Program-made: the position numbers and the translations under genes
Notes under the pieces: model-generated
The model's input: the letters and a program-made list of their open reading frames with translations, nothing else
What the model was told of the DNA's origin: nothing
Databases searched by the model: none
Shown: positions 1 to 8,822 of the stretch, piece by piece
Position numbering within the stretch: the first letter of the stretch is position 1
How the letters are laid out: every line of letters begins with the position of its first letter
Origin: Gammaproteobacteria bacterium
GTDB taxonomy: Bacteria; Pseudomonadota; Gammaproteobacteria; Pseudomonadales; Pseudohongiellaceae
Reading direction: 5' to 3'
Length of the DNA stretch: 64,000 nt
Assembly (NCBI GenBank): GCA_018698975.1
Contig: JABIPQ010000109.1
Span: forward strand, 1-64,000

Positions 1-322
1 AACTGCCCTTGATGTTCTCAAGGCAACCTTGCCGGTGGGTACGCTAAGCGGCGCTCCTAAAGTCCGGGCGATGGAAATCATTGATGAATTTGAACCGGTT
101 AAACGCGGAGTGTACGGTGGCGCTATGGGATATTTATCCTGGAATGGCAATCTGGATATGGCTATTGCTATCCGCACGGCGGTAATCAAGGATGACATAC
201 TATATATCCAGGCCGGTGCAGGCATTGTTGCGGATTCCGTGCCTGAACTTGAGTGGAAGGAAACGATGAACAAGGCCAGAGCAATGTTTCATGCCGTGAA
301 ATTGGCTGAAGAGGGTTTATAG
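1..322 (+). CDS. trpE: Anthranilate synthase component I, C-terminal part
   Basis: The gene enters from the left edge, so only about the last 106 residues are present. The reading frame is open from base 2 to a TAG at 320-322. TrpE uses chorismate, and ammonia supplied by TrpG, to make anthranilate, the first step of tryptophan synthesis. The visible part holds the family's chorismate-site signature [14 protein letters not shown] and the later [10 protein letters not shown] and E-W-x-E-T-x-N-K-A segments near the C terminus, as in the TrpE/PabB/MenF superfamily. The next gene, trpG, starts 8 bases after the stop, which favours trpE over pabB. A TTG inside the frame at base 29 is not the real start. 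Confidence 0.93.
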   Translation, partial: TALDVLKATLPVGTLSGAPKVRAMEIIDEFEPVKRGVYGGAMGYLSWNGNLDMAIAIRTAVIKDDILYIQAGAGIVADSVPELEWKETMNKARAMFHAVKLAEEGL

Positions 323-330
323 GGCTACCT

Positions 331-909
331 ATGTTATTGATGATCGACAATTACGATTCCTTTACCTACAACCTGGTGCAGTACTTTGGTGAGTTGGGTG
401 CAGATATCCGTGTGCATCGAAATGATGAAATATCCCTGGCAGAAATAGAAACAATAGCGCCTGCGCATATCGTGATTTCACCAGGTCCCTGTACACCCAC
501 TGAAGCGGGTATTTCGGTTTCTGTTATCAAGCACTTTGCTGGCAAGGTTCCAATTCTGGGTGTTTGCCTTGGACATCAGAGTATTGGTGAAGCCTTTGGC
601 GGCAAAATCGTACGCGCTAAACATGTAATGCATGGAAAAATTTCAGCGATTCACCATGAAGGGAAAGGCGTTTTTAAAGATATTGAAAATCCATTCAATG
701 CGACGCGCTATCATTCTCTGGTGATTGAAAAAGAGTCGCTACCGGATTGTCTGGAGCTCACTTCCTGGACAGAAAATGCAGACGGCTCGTTGGAAGAAAT
801 TATGGGTGTGCGTCACAAAACTTTGCCCGTAGAAGGGGTACAGTTTCATCCTGAATCGATCCTTAGTGAGCATGGCCACAAAATGCTCAGGAATTTTCTA
901 AACGCTTGA
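331..909 (+). CDS. trpG: Anthranilate synthase component II (glutamine amidotransferase)
   Basis: TrpG hydrolyses glutamine and passes ammonia to TrpE; in many gammaproteobacteria the same protein also serves p-aminobenzoate synthase. At 192 residues it is a full-length class I amidotransferase. It begins with the typical [15 protein letters not shown], has SPGPCTP near residue 50, the nucleophile Cys79 in GVCLGHQ, and the His/Glu pair in VQFHPESI near the C terminus. It lies 8 bases after trpE and 21 bases before trpC, so one operon is likely. In Pseudomonas trpD follows trpG directly; here it does not. Confidence 0.95.
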   Translation: MLLMIDNYDSFTYNLVQYFGELGADIRVHRNDEISLAEIETIAPAHIVISPGPCTPTEAGISVSVIKHFAGKVPILGVCLGHQSIGEAFGGKIVRAKHVMHGKISAIHHEGKGVFKDIENPFNATRYHSLVIEKESLPDCLELTSWTENADGSLEEIMGVRHKTLPVEGVQFHPESILSEHGHKMLRNFLNA

Positions 910-930
910 GTGCGCAATGTAAATTGAATT

Positions 931-1731
931 ATGAACCAAGCAACCATTCTCAAAAAAATACTGGATCGAAAAGCCCAGGAGGTCAGTGAAAGAAAGGCTG
1001 TCAATTCTCTTGCCGATCTTGAAGCACAAATGCAATCAGCGCAGCCATGCCGGGGCTTTACACAAGCGCTGATGGATAGAATCAAAAACAAGCGTCCTGC
1101 TGTTATCGCTGAAATCAAGAAGGCTTCACCAAGCAAAGGGCTGATCAGAGAGGATTTTAATCCGGGTGCAATAGCCGCCAGCTATGCAGAAAATGGTGCT
1201 GCCTGTCTGTCGGTGCTTACGGATCGGGATTTTTTCCAGGGCGATGAAGCATACCTGCAGCAAGCCAGTGCGGCTTGCAAGATCCCGATATTACGCAAGG
1301 ATTTCATGGTAGATCCCTGGCAGATTGCAGAATCCCGTGCTATCGGGTCTGACTGCATTCTGCTAATTGTTGCCGCACTCGCAGCTGAGCAGCTCAAGGA
1401 ATTGGCAGGCTGTGCAAGACAGTACGACCTGGATTTCCTGGTAGAAGTCCATAACCAGGAAGAACTGGAATTGGCCCTCTCTCTGGATGCTGAACTCATT
1501 GGCATCAATAATCGTGATTTACACACCTTCAAAACCAGTCTGGGAATTACCTATGATCTATTGCCAAATATCCCTGAGGGGGTAGCAGTGGTGACCGAGA
1601 GTGGTATTCATATCCGCGAAGATGTTGAAGAAATGTTGAGCCATGGTGTTTATGGATTTTTGGTGGGTGAATCTTTCATGCGCGCAGCCGAGCCCGGAGA
1701 AAAACTCAAGGAGCTGTTCTTCAATGGCTAA
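931..1731 (+). CDS. trpC: Indole-3-glycerol phosphate synthase
   Basis: TrpC closes the indole ring of 1-(2-carboxyphenylamino)-1-deoxyribulose 5-phosphate in tryptophan synthesis. The 266 residues show the TIM-barrel signatures [11 protein letters not shown] (about 60-70), [19 protein letters not shown], the [10 protein letters not shown] segment and the phosphate site VTESGI and GFLVGESFM. It is a monofunctional TrpC, with no fused TrpF. The ATG at 931 follows trpG by 21 bases without a clear Shine-Dalgarno sequence. Its 3' end overlaps dgkA by 8 bases. Confidence 0.95.
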   Translation: MNQATILKKILDRKAQEVSERKAVNSLADLEAQMQSAQPCRGFTQALMDRIKNKRPAVIAEIKKASPSKGLIREDFNPGAIAASYAENGAACLSVLTDRDFFQGDEAYLQQASAACKIPILRKDFMVDPWQIAESRAIGSDCILLIVAALAAEQLKELAGCARQYDLDFLVEVHNQEELELALSLDAELIGINNRDLHTFKTSLGITYDLLPNIPEGVAVVTESGIHIREDVEEMLSHGVYGFLVGESFMRAAEPGEKLKELFFNG

Positions 1732-2086
1732 GCCTGGTGAGACTGGCATCAAAAGAATTATTTCTGCCACGCATAATTCTATCAAGGGCTTCAAAGCCTG
1801 CTGGCAGCATGAAGCTGCATTTCGTCAGGAAGCTTACCTGTGCATTATCCTGGTACCGCTGGGTTTGATTCTTGGTGAGAACGGCATAGAGAAATCGTTA
1901 CTGGTTGGGGTGTGTTTACTGGTCCTGGTTGTTGAAATCCTGAATTCAGGTATTGAGGCGGTTGTAGATCGAATCAGTCATGAACATCATGAGCTTTCCG
2001 GTCGGGCTAAAGATATGGGATCGGCTGCAGTTTTTGTCAGTCTTGTTATGGTTGGTATAGTCTGGGCACTGGTTTTATTCTTTTAG
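1724..2086 (+). CDS. dgkA: Diacylglycerol kinase
   Basis: Small integral membrane kinase that phosphorylates diacylglycerol to phosphatidate at the inner membrane. I start it at the ATG at 1724, which overlaps the trpC stop (ATGGCTAA) and gives 120 residues, close to the usual 120-125. The frame is open further upstream, but that part is the trpC shadow. The N-terminal amphipathic helix (N-S-I-K-G-F near residue 15) and the catalytic signature [14 protein letters not shown] (about 65-78) are present, with three hydrophobic segments. Translational coupling to trpC is likely; dgkA beside vfr is unlike the standard Pseudomonas order. Confidence 0.92.
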   Translation: MAKPGETGIKRIISATHNSIKGFKACWQHEAAFRQEAYLCIILVPLGLILGENGIEKSLLVGVCLLVLVVEILNSGIEAVVDRISHEHHELSGRAKDMGSAAVFVSLVMVGIVWALVLFF

Positions 2087-2436
2087 GTTTTAATTTTATT
2101 CAGGTTTTCGATCTTCACCCCACCTTTCATTATTCCCTTTGTAATTAATCAGAATCATGCTTTTCCAGGCCGAACTGCGTTCGGCACGGCGGACATCGCT
2201 TCGCTCTTCCGCCCTACATGCTACATTGATTTTCGGAGCCCGTAGGGCGGAAGAGCGAAGCGATATCCGCCAATGGAAGGCGCAGCCTTCCCAACAAAGC
2301 TAATATTTTGCTAGCCTAGCGAGAGAAGGTCGGGCGAGGAAAAAGGTTTTTCGAGCGAGGCGTTTACTTTAAGTAAATAATGAGTCTCGGAAATATTTTT
2401 TTAAGAAGCATGGGCGAGTGGAGTAGCTACAGAGTT
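2087..2436. other. Intergenic region between convergent dgkA and vfr, with hairpin repeats
   Basis: No gene is supported in this 350-base stretch. It holds an inverted pair of the dispersed hairpin repeat (2188-2271), followed by a second hairpin at about 2275-2291 with arms GGAAGGC/GCCTTCC. The remaining part, up to the vfr stop, is AT-rich and shows nothing recognisable. An open frame across it on the plus strand is antisense to vfr. Confidence 0.7.
2188..2271. repeat. Inverted pair of dispersed hairpin repeat
   Basis: Bases 2188-2217 and 2242-2271 are near-perfect reverse complements (GGCGGACATCGCTTCGCTC... and ...GAGCGAAGCGATATCCGCC), separated by 24 bases. Each arm is also a hairpin by itself, with outer stem GGCGGA/TCCGCC and inner GC-GAA-GC. 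The same unit recurs at least ten more times in the window. The arrangement resembles a REP/BIME doublet. Lying between two convergent genes, it may act in transcription termination or mRNA protection (inference). Confidence 0.85.
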
Positions 2437-3072
2437 CTATCGTGTTCCATAAACAACTATAGTTTTACCGTGGACTTCAATCAATCCTCGTTCTTCGAGA
2501 TCTTTCAATACTCTACCGGCCATCTCTCTGGAGCAGCTAACAATTCTGCCCAGTTCCTGACGGGTGATCTTGATCTGCATACCTTCGGGGTGAGTCATGG
2601 CATCGGGTTCTTTGCTCAACTCCAGCAAGGTGGAAGCGATACGGCCGGTAACATCGAGAAAGCTGAGGTCAGCAACTTTTTTGGTGGTATTGCGTAAGCG
2701 GTGGGCCATCTGCTCACCGATGGTGTACAGAATTTCAGGATGGCTTTTAGTGTAATCGCTGAAATTGGAATAGGAGACTTCGGCCAGTTCACATTCGGTT
2801 TTGGTACGCACACAGGCACTGCGTGCTTCCTTGTTTTCAAACAGCCCCATTTCACCGAAAAAATCACCTGGATTCAGGTAGGCAATAACGGCTTCTTTGC
2901 CTTCTTCATCTTCGAGAATTACCGATACCGAACCGGTTACGATGTAGTAGAGCGTTTCACACTTATCACCTTCATGGATGATAGTGGTTTTGTTCGGGTA
3001 TTTTCGACGATGGGAATGACTTAAAAAGTTTTCCAAATCTGTAATGTGTGGAGTGATTGCCATCAGTACCAT
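2437..3072 (-). CDS. vfr: cAMP-binding global regulator of the Crp/Vfr family
   Basis: A 211-residue protein that follows Pseudomonas Vfr closely throughout: CHRRRY-like SHSHRRKY near the start, [17 protein letters not shown], the cAMP-pocket segment FFGEMGLFE...ARSACVRT, and a C-terminal helix-turn-helix [21 protein letters not shown], ending [10 protein letters not shown]. It should bind cAMP and control transcription. Three in-frame starts exist. I prefer the ATG at 3072, which has GAGG nine bases upstream; the TTG at 3087 and ATG at 3063 are alternatives. In Pseudomonas vfr also sits between trpC and an osmC-like gene, so the placement supports the name. Symbol crp would be equally fair. 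Confidence 0.9.
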   Translation of the reverse strand: MVLMAITPHITDLENFLSHSHRRKYPNKTTIIHEGDKCETLYYIVTGSVSVILEDEEGKEAVIAYLNPGDFFGEMGLFENKEARSACVRTKTECELAEVSYSNFSDYTKSHPEILYTIGEQMAHRLRNTTKKVADLSFLDVTGRIASTLLELSKEPDAMTHPEGMQIKITRQELGRIVSCSREMAGRVLKDLEERGLIEVHGKTIVVYGTR

Positions 3073-3278
3073 TCGATTCTGCCTCAATACTTTACCTACA
3101 CTTCACAATGTGTAGCATACTTTAGCAAGCTGTTCTATTTTTATGGGTAAAAACTCTTTTTGATCAGTTTTTAGTTGATATAGATCGCAGGGGTGCACAG
3201 TTTTGTATCAAGACTGGGATCAATGAGTGTGGGATAATACCGGACCTTTAATCGGGTATTTTGAAACCGAGGATTACT

Positions 3279-3710
3279 ATGAAAGCAACAATTACCTGGC
3301 AGGAAGAAGCCATGTTTGAAGGGGTATCCGGCAGTGGGCACAAGGTCATAATGGATGGCCCTGAAAGCGCTGGTGGCAAAAATCGTGGTGCCCGTCCCAT
3401 GGAAATGCTGTTGTTAGGCGTAGGCACATGCTCAGCATTTGACGTAGTAAATATATTAAAAAAATCTCGTCAGGATGTGACTGATTGTATCACTGAGGTG
3501 GACGCTCAAAGGGCGGATGCGGTGCCAGCTGTGTTTGAAAAAATCCATCTGAGCTTTAAGGTTTCAGGGAATAATCTTGATCCAGCAAAAGTGAAGCGTG
3601 CGGTTGATTTATCTGCAGAAAAATATTGTTCCGCTTCTATTATGTTGAGTCGTGCTGGTGTCGAGATGAGCCATGATTTCATCATAGAGGAAAGCGCCAC
3701 ACAGGATTGA
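3279..3710 (+). CDS. OsmC family protein
   Basis: A 143-residue OsmC/Ohr-fold protein. Family members are often thiol peroxidases acting on organic hydroperoxides. The two expected cysteines are visible, in GTCSAFDVV (about residue 52) and EKYCSASIML (about 116). The start at 3279 is chosen because GAGGA lies just upstream and the N terminus MKATITW fits the family; an earlier in-frame codon at 3261 has no ribosome site. It is divergent from vfr, as in Pseudomonas. It belongs to the YhfA-like subgroup, whose physiological substrate is not established, so no symbol is given. Confidence 0.88.
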   Translation: MKATITWQEEAMFEGVSGSGHKVIMDGPESAGGKNRGARPMEMLLLGVGTCSAFDVVNILKKSRQDVTDCITEVDAQRADAVPAVFEKIHLSFKVSGNNLDPAKVKRAVDLSAEKYCSASIMLSRAGVEMSHDFIIEESATQD

Positions 3711-3717
3711 GTTTTGT

Positions 3718-3739
3718 TAATGAGAGATAAATCTCATTA
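3718..3739. other. Small A/T-rich hairpin after the osmC-like gene
   Basis: An 8-bp inverted repeat, TAATGAGA/TCTCATTA with a 6-base loop, lies 8 bases after the osmC-like stop. It is not followed by a T run on the plus strand, so a role as a terminator is only possible. Confidence 0.35.
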
Positions 3740-3785
3740 CTGAAAAAAGAAGTTTGATTGAATTAACTAGAGAAGATAACTGATC

Positions 3786-4370
3786 ATGACTATATTCCTG
3801 GAAAACCTTTTGACTCAAGCCCGTAAATTTACACCTGTATTTATGCTCAGCGTGTTGGTCGGTTGTGCCTCTACATCTGGCACTCTGGATGAACGCAGAG
3901 GTGCTGTTCAGGAAATGAAACGGGAAGTGCTGGCTGATTTGTATGAAATCAAACCGGATGTCAGAAGTCAGATCAGTGAGGCATCGGCTTATGCAGTATT
4001 CAGTAACGCCAATGTAAACCTTATCTTTGCCAGTTTTGGTGGAGGCTATGGCATTCTTACTGACAATGATTCTCGTGAAGACACCTATATGAAAATGGGT
4101 GAAGTGGGTATAGGTCTTGGTGCCGGTGTTAAGGATTTTCGCATAGTCATGGTGTTTCACACCGATGAAGCGCTCGAGCGTTTCAATGAATACGGTCTGG
4201 CTTTTGGGGCTCAGGCAGATGCTGCTGCAGTGGCCAGTAATCAAGGGGGCGCAGTGGGCGGTGAGGTAACGGTAGATAATGTTACTGTTTACCAGATGAC
4301 TGAAACTGGACTGGCATTGCAGGCTACGATCAAGGGCACCCGTTTCTGGCAGGATGAAGAATTAAACTAA
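3786..4370 (+). CDS. Lipoprotein with SYLF (Ysc84-like) domain
   Basis: A 194-residue predicted lipoprotein. The N-terminal signal ends in a lipobox, VLVGC, near residue 27, so the mature protein should be anchored in a membrane. The rest matches the bacterial Ysc84/SYLF family: EASAYAVFSNANVNLIFASFGGGYGILTD, GEVGIGLGAGVKDFR and the C-terminal GLALQATIKGTRFW. SYLF domains in eukaryotes bind phosphoinositides; the bacterial role is unknown. In Pseudomonas the corresponding slot between the osmC-like gene and coq7 holds speD, which is missing here. Confidence 0.8.
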   Translation: MTIFLENLLTQARKFTPVFMLSVLVGCASTSGTLDERRGAVQEMKREVLADLYEIKPDVRSQISEASAYAVFSNANVNLIFASFGGGYGILTDNDSREDTYMKMGEVGIGLGAGVKDFRIVMVFHTDEALERFNEYGLAFGAQADAAAVASNQGGAVGGEVTVDNVTVYQMTETGLALQATIKGTRFWQDEELN

Positions 4371-4392
4371 GGGCAGGGCCTATGGATCTGGC

Positions 4393-5022
4393 CTAGATAT
4401 GATAGGTGGTCTGCTTCATGACCGAGGCCATCAATGACATGGCTGTTTTAATGGGCGCTGGTAATTCAGCCGCCCCCGCCGCTTCGGCATTCAGGGCATG
4501 CAAATTTTCATCGTCGACCATCTGGGTCAAAATGGCCTGGCTTTTATCATCATGGCTGGATATTTCAGAAAGATGTTCCTGCAGATGGATGCATACCTGC
4601 TTTTCAGTCTCTGCTACAAAACCCAGACTCCAGCGGTCTCCAGCCAAACCGGCAGCCGCACCAATTCCAAACGACAGGCCATACCAGACAGGGTTTAACA
4701 GGCTGGGTTGTGAGTCAAGTTCGTTCAGGCGTTCTTCGCACCAGCTCAAATGATCAATTTCTTCATCAGCGGCATCCTGCATGCTGCTGCGAACATCCGG
4801 TAATTTTGCTGTCAGTGCCTGTCCCTGGTAGAGGGCCTGGGCACACACTTCTCCGGTGTGATTAATACGCATCAAACCGGCAGTATGTTTCTTTTCAGAA
4901 TCATCCAGATCAGTTTCAGGACATGCATTGGCAGGGTTTGCCCTTTTTGCATGGACGCTGCCAGGTATCAGGGTTTTTAAGGCCTGGTCGAAATTCAGGA
5001 TTAGATTGTCGATTGTGTTCAT
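4393..5022 (-). CDS. coq7: Demethoxyubiquinone hydroxylase Coq7
   Basis: Di-iron monooxygenase that hydroxylates 2-polyprenyl-3-methyl-6-methoxy-1,4-benzoquinol in ubiquinone synthesis. The 209 residues carry the iron-ligand pattern: RINHTGEVCAQALYQGQ (about 52-68), the E-x-x-H in EEIDHLSWCEERL (about 86), a second glutamate in GFVAETEKQVC and a final E-x-x-H in DDENLHALNAEAAGA. Length matches the Pseudomonas enzyme. It is convergent with the SYLF lipoprotein gene, with 22 bases between stops. The ATG at 5022 is well placed for the family N terminus. Confidence 0.94.
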   Translation of the reverse strand: MNTIDNLILNFDQALKTLIPGSVHAKRANPANACPETDLDDSEKKHTAGLMRINHTGEVCAQALYQGQALTAKLPDVRSSMQDAADEEIDHLSWCEERLNELDSQPSLLNPVWYGLSFGIGAAAGLAGDRWSLGFVAETEKQVCIHLQEHLSEISSHDDKSQAILTQMVDDENLHALNAEAAGAAELPAPIKTAMSLMASVMKQTTYHI

Positions 5023-5051
5023 AGTTTATGGATTTTAGCAGAATGGTAGTT

Positions 5052-5267
5052 GCAAGTCTCAAGTTACAAGTTACAAGTGAAAAGTATGTAGGAGGGGTTT
5101 CAACCCCGAATGAATGCAAAGATATTGTAGAAAGATAAAAGATAAAAGATAAAAGGATAAAGGTGGGCGGGTTCAGGTGAACCTCTAGGTTGGTATAAGG
5201 GCATAGCCCGTCATCCGACATGGCGCCTGAAAGGCGCCGCTTGAGACTTGAGACTTGTAACTTGCGA
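5052..5267. repeat. Composite repeat island bounded by inverted 7-bp arrays
   Basis: The whole gap between coq7 and purD is repeat DNA. From the left: four to five 7-bp units of type (A/G)CAAGTT (5052-5086); a hairpin GGGGTT/AACCCC (5094-5107) in a 43-base stretch repeated almost identically at 27874-27916; three GATAAAA units and one GGATAAA (5134-5161); a hairpin GGTTCA-GG-TGAACC (5170-5183); a hairpin GGCGCC-TGAAA-GGCGCC (about 5222-5238); and four CTTGAGA/CTTGTAA/CTTGCGA units (5240-5267), which are the inverse of the left array. The mirrored ends make it look like a non-coding mobile element. Confidence 0.85.
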
Positions 5268-5274
5268 ACAAGCG

Positions 5275-6570
5275 CTAGCGCGCCTGCGCTTCTCGCGCTA
5301 CCGCCCGATAGCCAATATCCTTCCGGTAGTAAACTGCATCCCAATCAATCTGGCTGACGAGTTGGTAGGCTCGGGCTTGGGCCTGAGTAACAGTATCACC
5401 CAGCGCTGTTGCACATAGGACGCGTCCACCATTGGTGACAATGCCGTTATTGTGGAGAGTTGTGCCGGCATGGAATATTTTACTGTGGGGAGAATCGCTG
5501 TCTGCATCCAGACCACTAATGACTTTGCCTTTGGCGTAGCTGTCGGGGTATCCGCCAGCGGCCAGAACGACCCCTAGCGCAGCGCGATCATCAAATTCTA
5601 TGGTGGTATTGCCCAGGGTTTTATTCAGGGCGGCCTGGCATAACTCCACCAGATCAGATTGCAAACGCATCATGATTGGCTGGGCTTCAGGGTCACCGAA
5701 ACGGCAATTGTATTCCACAACTTTGGGACAGCCGTCCGCCGCTATCATCAAGCCGGCATAGAGAAACCCGGTGTAGGTGTTTCCTTCTGCGGCCATACCG
5801 CGCACAGTTGGCAGGATCACTTCTTTCATGACGCGATCATGGATTTCAGGGGTGACCACCGGGGCCGGAGAGTAGGCCCCCATACCACCAGTGTTCGGGC
5901 CGAGATCACCGTCATCGCGCGCCTTATGGTCCTGGGAAGTAGCAAAAGGCAGTGCATGACTGCCATCTACCAGGGCTATAAAGCTGGCTTCTTCGCCCTG
6001 CATAAATTCTTCAATTACCACCAGGTGACCGGCTTCACCAAAACTGTTGCCGGAAAGCATATCCCTGATGGTGATTTCCGCTTCTTCCCGGGTCTGGGCA
6101 ATGATGACGCCTTTACCGGCAGCCAGGCCATCAGCCTTGATGACAATAGGGATTCCCTGTTCTTTTACGTAGGCAATCGCTGGCTCAACTTCGGTAAATT
6201 TCTGATAGGCGGCACTGGGAATATTGTGACGGGCAAGAAAGTCCTTGGTAAACGCTTTTGAACCTTCCAGTTGTGCAGCACCTTTACTTGGGCCGAAACA
6301 TTCGAGATTTTGTGCCTGGAAATAATCCACGATACCGTCAACCAATGGGGCTTCCGGACCAATAATGGTCAGACCAACGCTATTGTCTTTCGCAAAATCA
6401 GTCAGCGCGGCAAAATCGGTAATATCAAGAGCTATATTTTTAACACCAGGTTCACGAGCAGAACCAGCGTTGCCCGGCACAACAAATACGCTGTCGACCT
6501 GATTGGATTGAGAGCACTTCCAGGCCAGGGCATGTTCGCGTCCGCCTGAGCCGATGATCATTATGTTCAT
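5275..6570 (-). CDS. purD: Phosphoribosylamine-glycine ligase (GARS)
   Basis: ATP-grasp enzyme joining phosphoribosylamine and glycine in purine synthesis. The 431 residues start with the N domain GSGGREHALAWK and show VIKADGLAAGKGV, the ATP-grasp segment EASFIALVDG, the PurD signature THDHKAR-like SQDHKARDDGDLGPNTGGMGAYSPAP (about 210-235) and the metal/ATP site VEYNCRFGDPE. It is the last gene of the minus-strand block, downstream of purH as in most gammaproteobacteria. The last codons run up to the inverted 7-bp repeat array of the neighbouring repeat island. Confidence 0.96.
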   Translation of the reverse strand: MNIMIIGSGGREHALAWKCSQSNQVDSVFVVPGNAGSAREPGVKNIALDITDFAALTDFAKDNSVGLTIIGPEAPLVDGIVDYFQAQNLECFGPSKGAAQLEGSKAFTKDFLARHNIPSAAYQKFTEVEPAIAYVKEQGIPIVIKADGLAAGKGVIIAQTREEAEITIRDMLSGNSFGEAGHLVVIEEFMQGEEASFIALVDGSHALPFATSQDHKARDDGDLGPNTGGMGAYSPAPVVTPEIHDRVMKEVILPTVRGMAAEGNTYTGFLYAGLMIAADGCPKVVEYNCRFGDPEAQPIMMRLQSDLVELCQAALNKTLGNTTIEFDDRAALGVVLAAGGYPDSYAKGKVISGLDADSDSPHSKIFHAGTTLHNNGIVTNGGRVLCATALGDTVTQAQARAYQLVSQIDWDAVYYRKDIGYRAVAREAQAR

Positions 6571-6621
6571 TTGTTACCTTCACTTTGAGGGGGAATTCGG
6601 GGGGCATTTTTCTTTCCTGAC

Positions 6622-6656
6622 AGGTACAAGGCACAAGATACAAGGTACAAGAGGAA
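6622..6656. repeat. 7-bp tandem repeat, left arm
   Basis: Five units of period 7: AGGTACA, AGGCACA, AGATACA, AGGTACA, AGAGGAA, just upstream of purD. The orientation is opposite to the TTGTACC array at 6742-6811, so the two arrays enclose 85 bases of A/T-rich unique sequence in which no gene or strong promoter is recognised. Confidence 0.8.
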
Positions 6657-6741
6657 AGCCGGTAGTTTGAGGATAAGCTTCATCATTGATTACAAATTAT
6701 AGAAAAAAGTTTTGACAGAATTAAATCCAGGATTAAAATTT

Positions 6742-6811
6742 TTGTACCTTGTACCTTGTACCTTGTACCTTGTACCTTGTACCTTGTACCTTGTACCTTG
6801 TACCTTGCACC
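6742..6811. repeat. Tandem array of nine TTGTACC units plus one variant
   Basis: Nine exact copies of the heptamer TTGTACC (6742-6804) are followed by one TTGCACC (6805-6811), stopping 3 bases before the purH stop codon. It is the longest and most uniform heptamer array in the window, which suggests recent expansion by slippage. It could cause copy-number variation between isolates. A 159-residue open frame that reads into it on the plus strand is antisense to purH and is not a gene. Confidence 0.95.
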
Positions 6812-6814
6812 TCA

Positions 6815-8395
6815 TCAATGTCTAAAGTGCCGCATCCCGGTAAACACCATGGCCAACCGGGCTTTATCTGCAGCGGCTATGACATCCTCATCGCGCATTG
6901 CGCCACCCGGCTGAATTACTGCAGTGATACCTGCTTCAGCGGCTGCTTCTATGCCGTCAGGGAAGGGGAAAAAGGCATCCGAAGCCATTACCGAGCCGGG
7001 GACCTCAAGGCCTTCATCTGCGGCTTTGATACCGGCAATTTTTGCGCTATAGATACGACTCATCTGGCCGGCGCCTATTCCAATAGTTTGTCCGGCCTTC
7101 ACATAAACAATGGCGTTGGATTTAACAAACTTCACCACTTTCCAGGCGAATATCAGGTCCTGAATTTCTTCTACGCTGGGTTGTCGCTGTGTCACTATTT
7201 TCAGATCAGATTCGGTAATAATGCCTAGGTCAGTATTTTGTACCAGCAGGCCGCCGTTAACCCGTTTCAGGTCATGGGAGGGTGCCGGGGATTGTGGCCA
7301 TTCGCCGCATACCAACAAGCGCAGGTTTTCCTTGCTTGCCAAAACCCTTGCTGAATCTTCGGAGGCTGCAGGGGCAATAACCACTTCGGCAAATTGTCGT
7401 TCTACAATTGCCTTTGCCGTTTCGGCATCAAGATTACGGTTAAAAGCAATGATGCCGCCAAAGGCAGAGGTTGGATCTGTCTGATAGGCTTTTTCATAGG
7501 CTTCCAGTATCGAGCTGCCACTGGCAACACCACAGGGGTTAGCATGTTTGACAATAACGCAGGCAGGTTCTGAAAAGCTCTTCACGCATTCCAGCGCCGC
7601 ATCGGTATCGTTAATATTGTTAAAGGATAATTCCTTACCCTGTAATTGCCTGGCCGTGGAAATTGAGCTTTCCCTGTTTCCGGACTGGACATAGAAAGCA
7701 GCCTGCTGATGAGGGTTTTCACCATAGCGCATTTCCTGTTTTTTGATGAACTGGGTGTTATAGGTGCGGGGGAACTCTATGGTGCCTGCCTGTTCAGTTC
7801 GGGTGCCCAGATAGTTGGCAATTGCGCCATCGTACTGAGCGGTATGTTCAAAGGTTGCTACGGCCAAATCAAAACGTGTTTCTGCACTGATACTGCCATC
7901 ATTATTCTGGAGCTCGGCAAGCACACGGGAATAATCTTCTGGATTAACCACAACGCTGACCCAGGCATGATTTTTGGCTGCCGCTCTGAGCATGGTTGGA
8001 CCACCGATATCAATATTTTCAATAGCGGTAGGAAGATCACAATCAGGCTTGGCTACTGTTTCCTGGAAAGGATATAGATTAACCACCACCATATCGATTG
8101 GTGGTATATCGTGTTGCGCCATAACCTCATCATCCTGGCCGCGTCGGGCAAGGATGCCGCCATGCACTTTTGGATGCAGGGTTTTCACCCGGCCATCCAT
8201 CATTTCCGGAAAGCCGGTGTAGGCAGAAATTTCAGTGACAGGAATACCTTCACTACTTAATAATTTATAGGTACCCCCTGTAGAGAGTAGTTCAATACCC
8301 AGTTCATTCAAGGCTCGGGCAAACTCGGTGATACCAGATTTATCAGAAACGCTAATAAGCGCTCGGCTTACGGGGGATGCATTTTGCGCAGTCAT
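6815..8395 (-). CDS. purH: Bifunctional AICAR transformylase / IMP cyclohydrolase
   Basis: Catalyses the last two steps of IMP synthesis. The 526 residues divide into the N-terminal cyclohydrolase ([49 protein letters not shown]) and the C-terminal transformylase ([13 protein letters not shown] near 225, the catalytic KHANPCGVA near 283, and the C-terminal [31 protein letters not shown]). Length is standard. It lies between fis and purD, the common gammaproteobacterial order; 244 bases of repeat-rich DNA separate it from purD, so the two need not be tightly coupled. Confidence 0.97.
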   Translation of the reverse strand: MTAQNASPVSRALISVSDKSGITEFARALNELGIELLSTGGTYKLLSSEGIPVTEISAYTGFPEMMDGRVKTLHPKVHGGILARRGQDDEVMAQHDIPPIDMVVVNLYPFQETVAKPDCDLPTAIENIDIGGPTMLRAAAKNHAWVSVVVNPEDYSRVLAELQNNDGSISAETRFDLAVATFEHTAQYDGAIANYLGTRTEQAGTIEFPRTYNTQFIKKQEMRYGENPHQQAAFYVQSGNRESSISTARQLQGKELSFNNINDTDAALECVKSFSEPACVIVKHANPCGVASGSSILEAYEKAYQTDPTSAFGGIIAFNRNLDAETAKAIVERQFAEVVIAPAASEDSARVLASKENLRLLVCGEWPQSPAPSHDLKRVNGGLLVQNTDLGIITESDLKIVTQRQPSVEEIQDLIFAWKVVKFVKSNAIVYVKAGQTIGIGAGQMSRIYSAKIAGIKAADEGLEVPGSVMASDAFFPFPDGIEAAAEAGITAVIQPGGAMRDEDVIAAADKARLAMVFTGMRHFRH

Positions 8396-8492
8396 TGCGG
8401 TTGGTCTTCTTTAGCAGAGGTTAGGGAAAATAGTGATTAATTAATGATTTTTCAGCCCTAAAAAAAGGCTATAAATAATGGGTAATCAGGCC

Positions 8493-8822
8493 TTAATTAA
8501 GCATGTCGTACTTCTTTAATTTCTTTCGTAATGTACCACGATTCAGTCCCAACATGGCAGACGCTTTGCTCTGATTACTGCGGGTATGCTGCATCACACG
8601 CTCAAGTAATGGTGCTTCAACTTCCGACAGAACCAGCTCATACAGATCGCTGATATGTTCCTTGTCTACCTTGTCAAAATAGTCGTTCAGAGATGATGTG
8701 ACACACTCTCTGAGAGTCTGTTTTTGAGTGGGCATGTAGTCGTTATGTATATCACTTACCAGATCACTGTCATCTGTTTTGCCGAATTGAAAATTATCCT
8801 GGTCGTTCGAGTGATTACTCAT
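8493..8822 (-). CDS. fis: DNA-binding protein Fis
   Basis: Nucleoid protein that bends DNA and regulates rRNA and many other promoters. The C-terminal half carries the Fis helix-turn-helix with EAPLLERVMQHTRSNQSKASAMLGLNRGTLRKKLKKY, nearly the Pseudomonas sequence. At 109 residues it is slightly longer than E. coli Fis (98), due to the N-terminal region. Its ATG overlaps the dusB stop by 4 bases (ATGA), the classic dusB-fis arrangement, so translation is coupled. Confidence 0.96.
   Translation of the reverse strand: MSNHSNDQDNFQFGKTDDSDLVSDIHNDYMPTQKQTLRECVTSSLNDYFDKVDKEHISDLYELVLSEVEAPLLERVMQHTRSNQSKASAMLGLNRGTLRKKLKKYDMLN

Noticed and set aside
1643..1723. Upstream part of the open frame that contains dgkA
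   Set aside because: It overlaps trpC in another frame; the dgkA family N terminus begins at 1724.
4916..5344. A 142-residue minus-strand frame overlapping coq7 and purD ends
   Set aside because: It runs through the repeat island in another frame than the two real genes.
5052..6811. Possible CRISPR array, because of regular short repeats
   Set aside because: Units are 7 bp and directly adjacent, with no spacers and no cas genes nearby.
6749..7228. A 159-residue open frame on the plus strand beginning in the TTGTACC array
   Set aside because: It is antisense to purH, and its first part is only the translation of the heptamer repeat.
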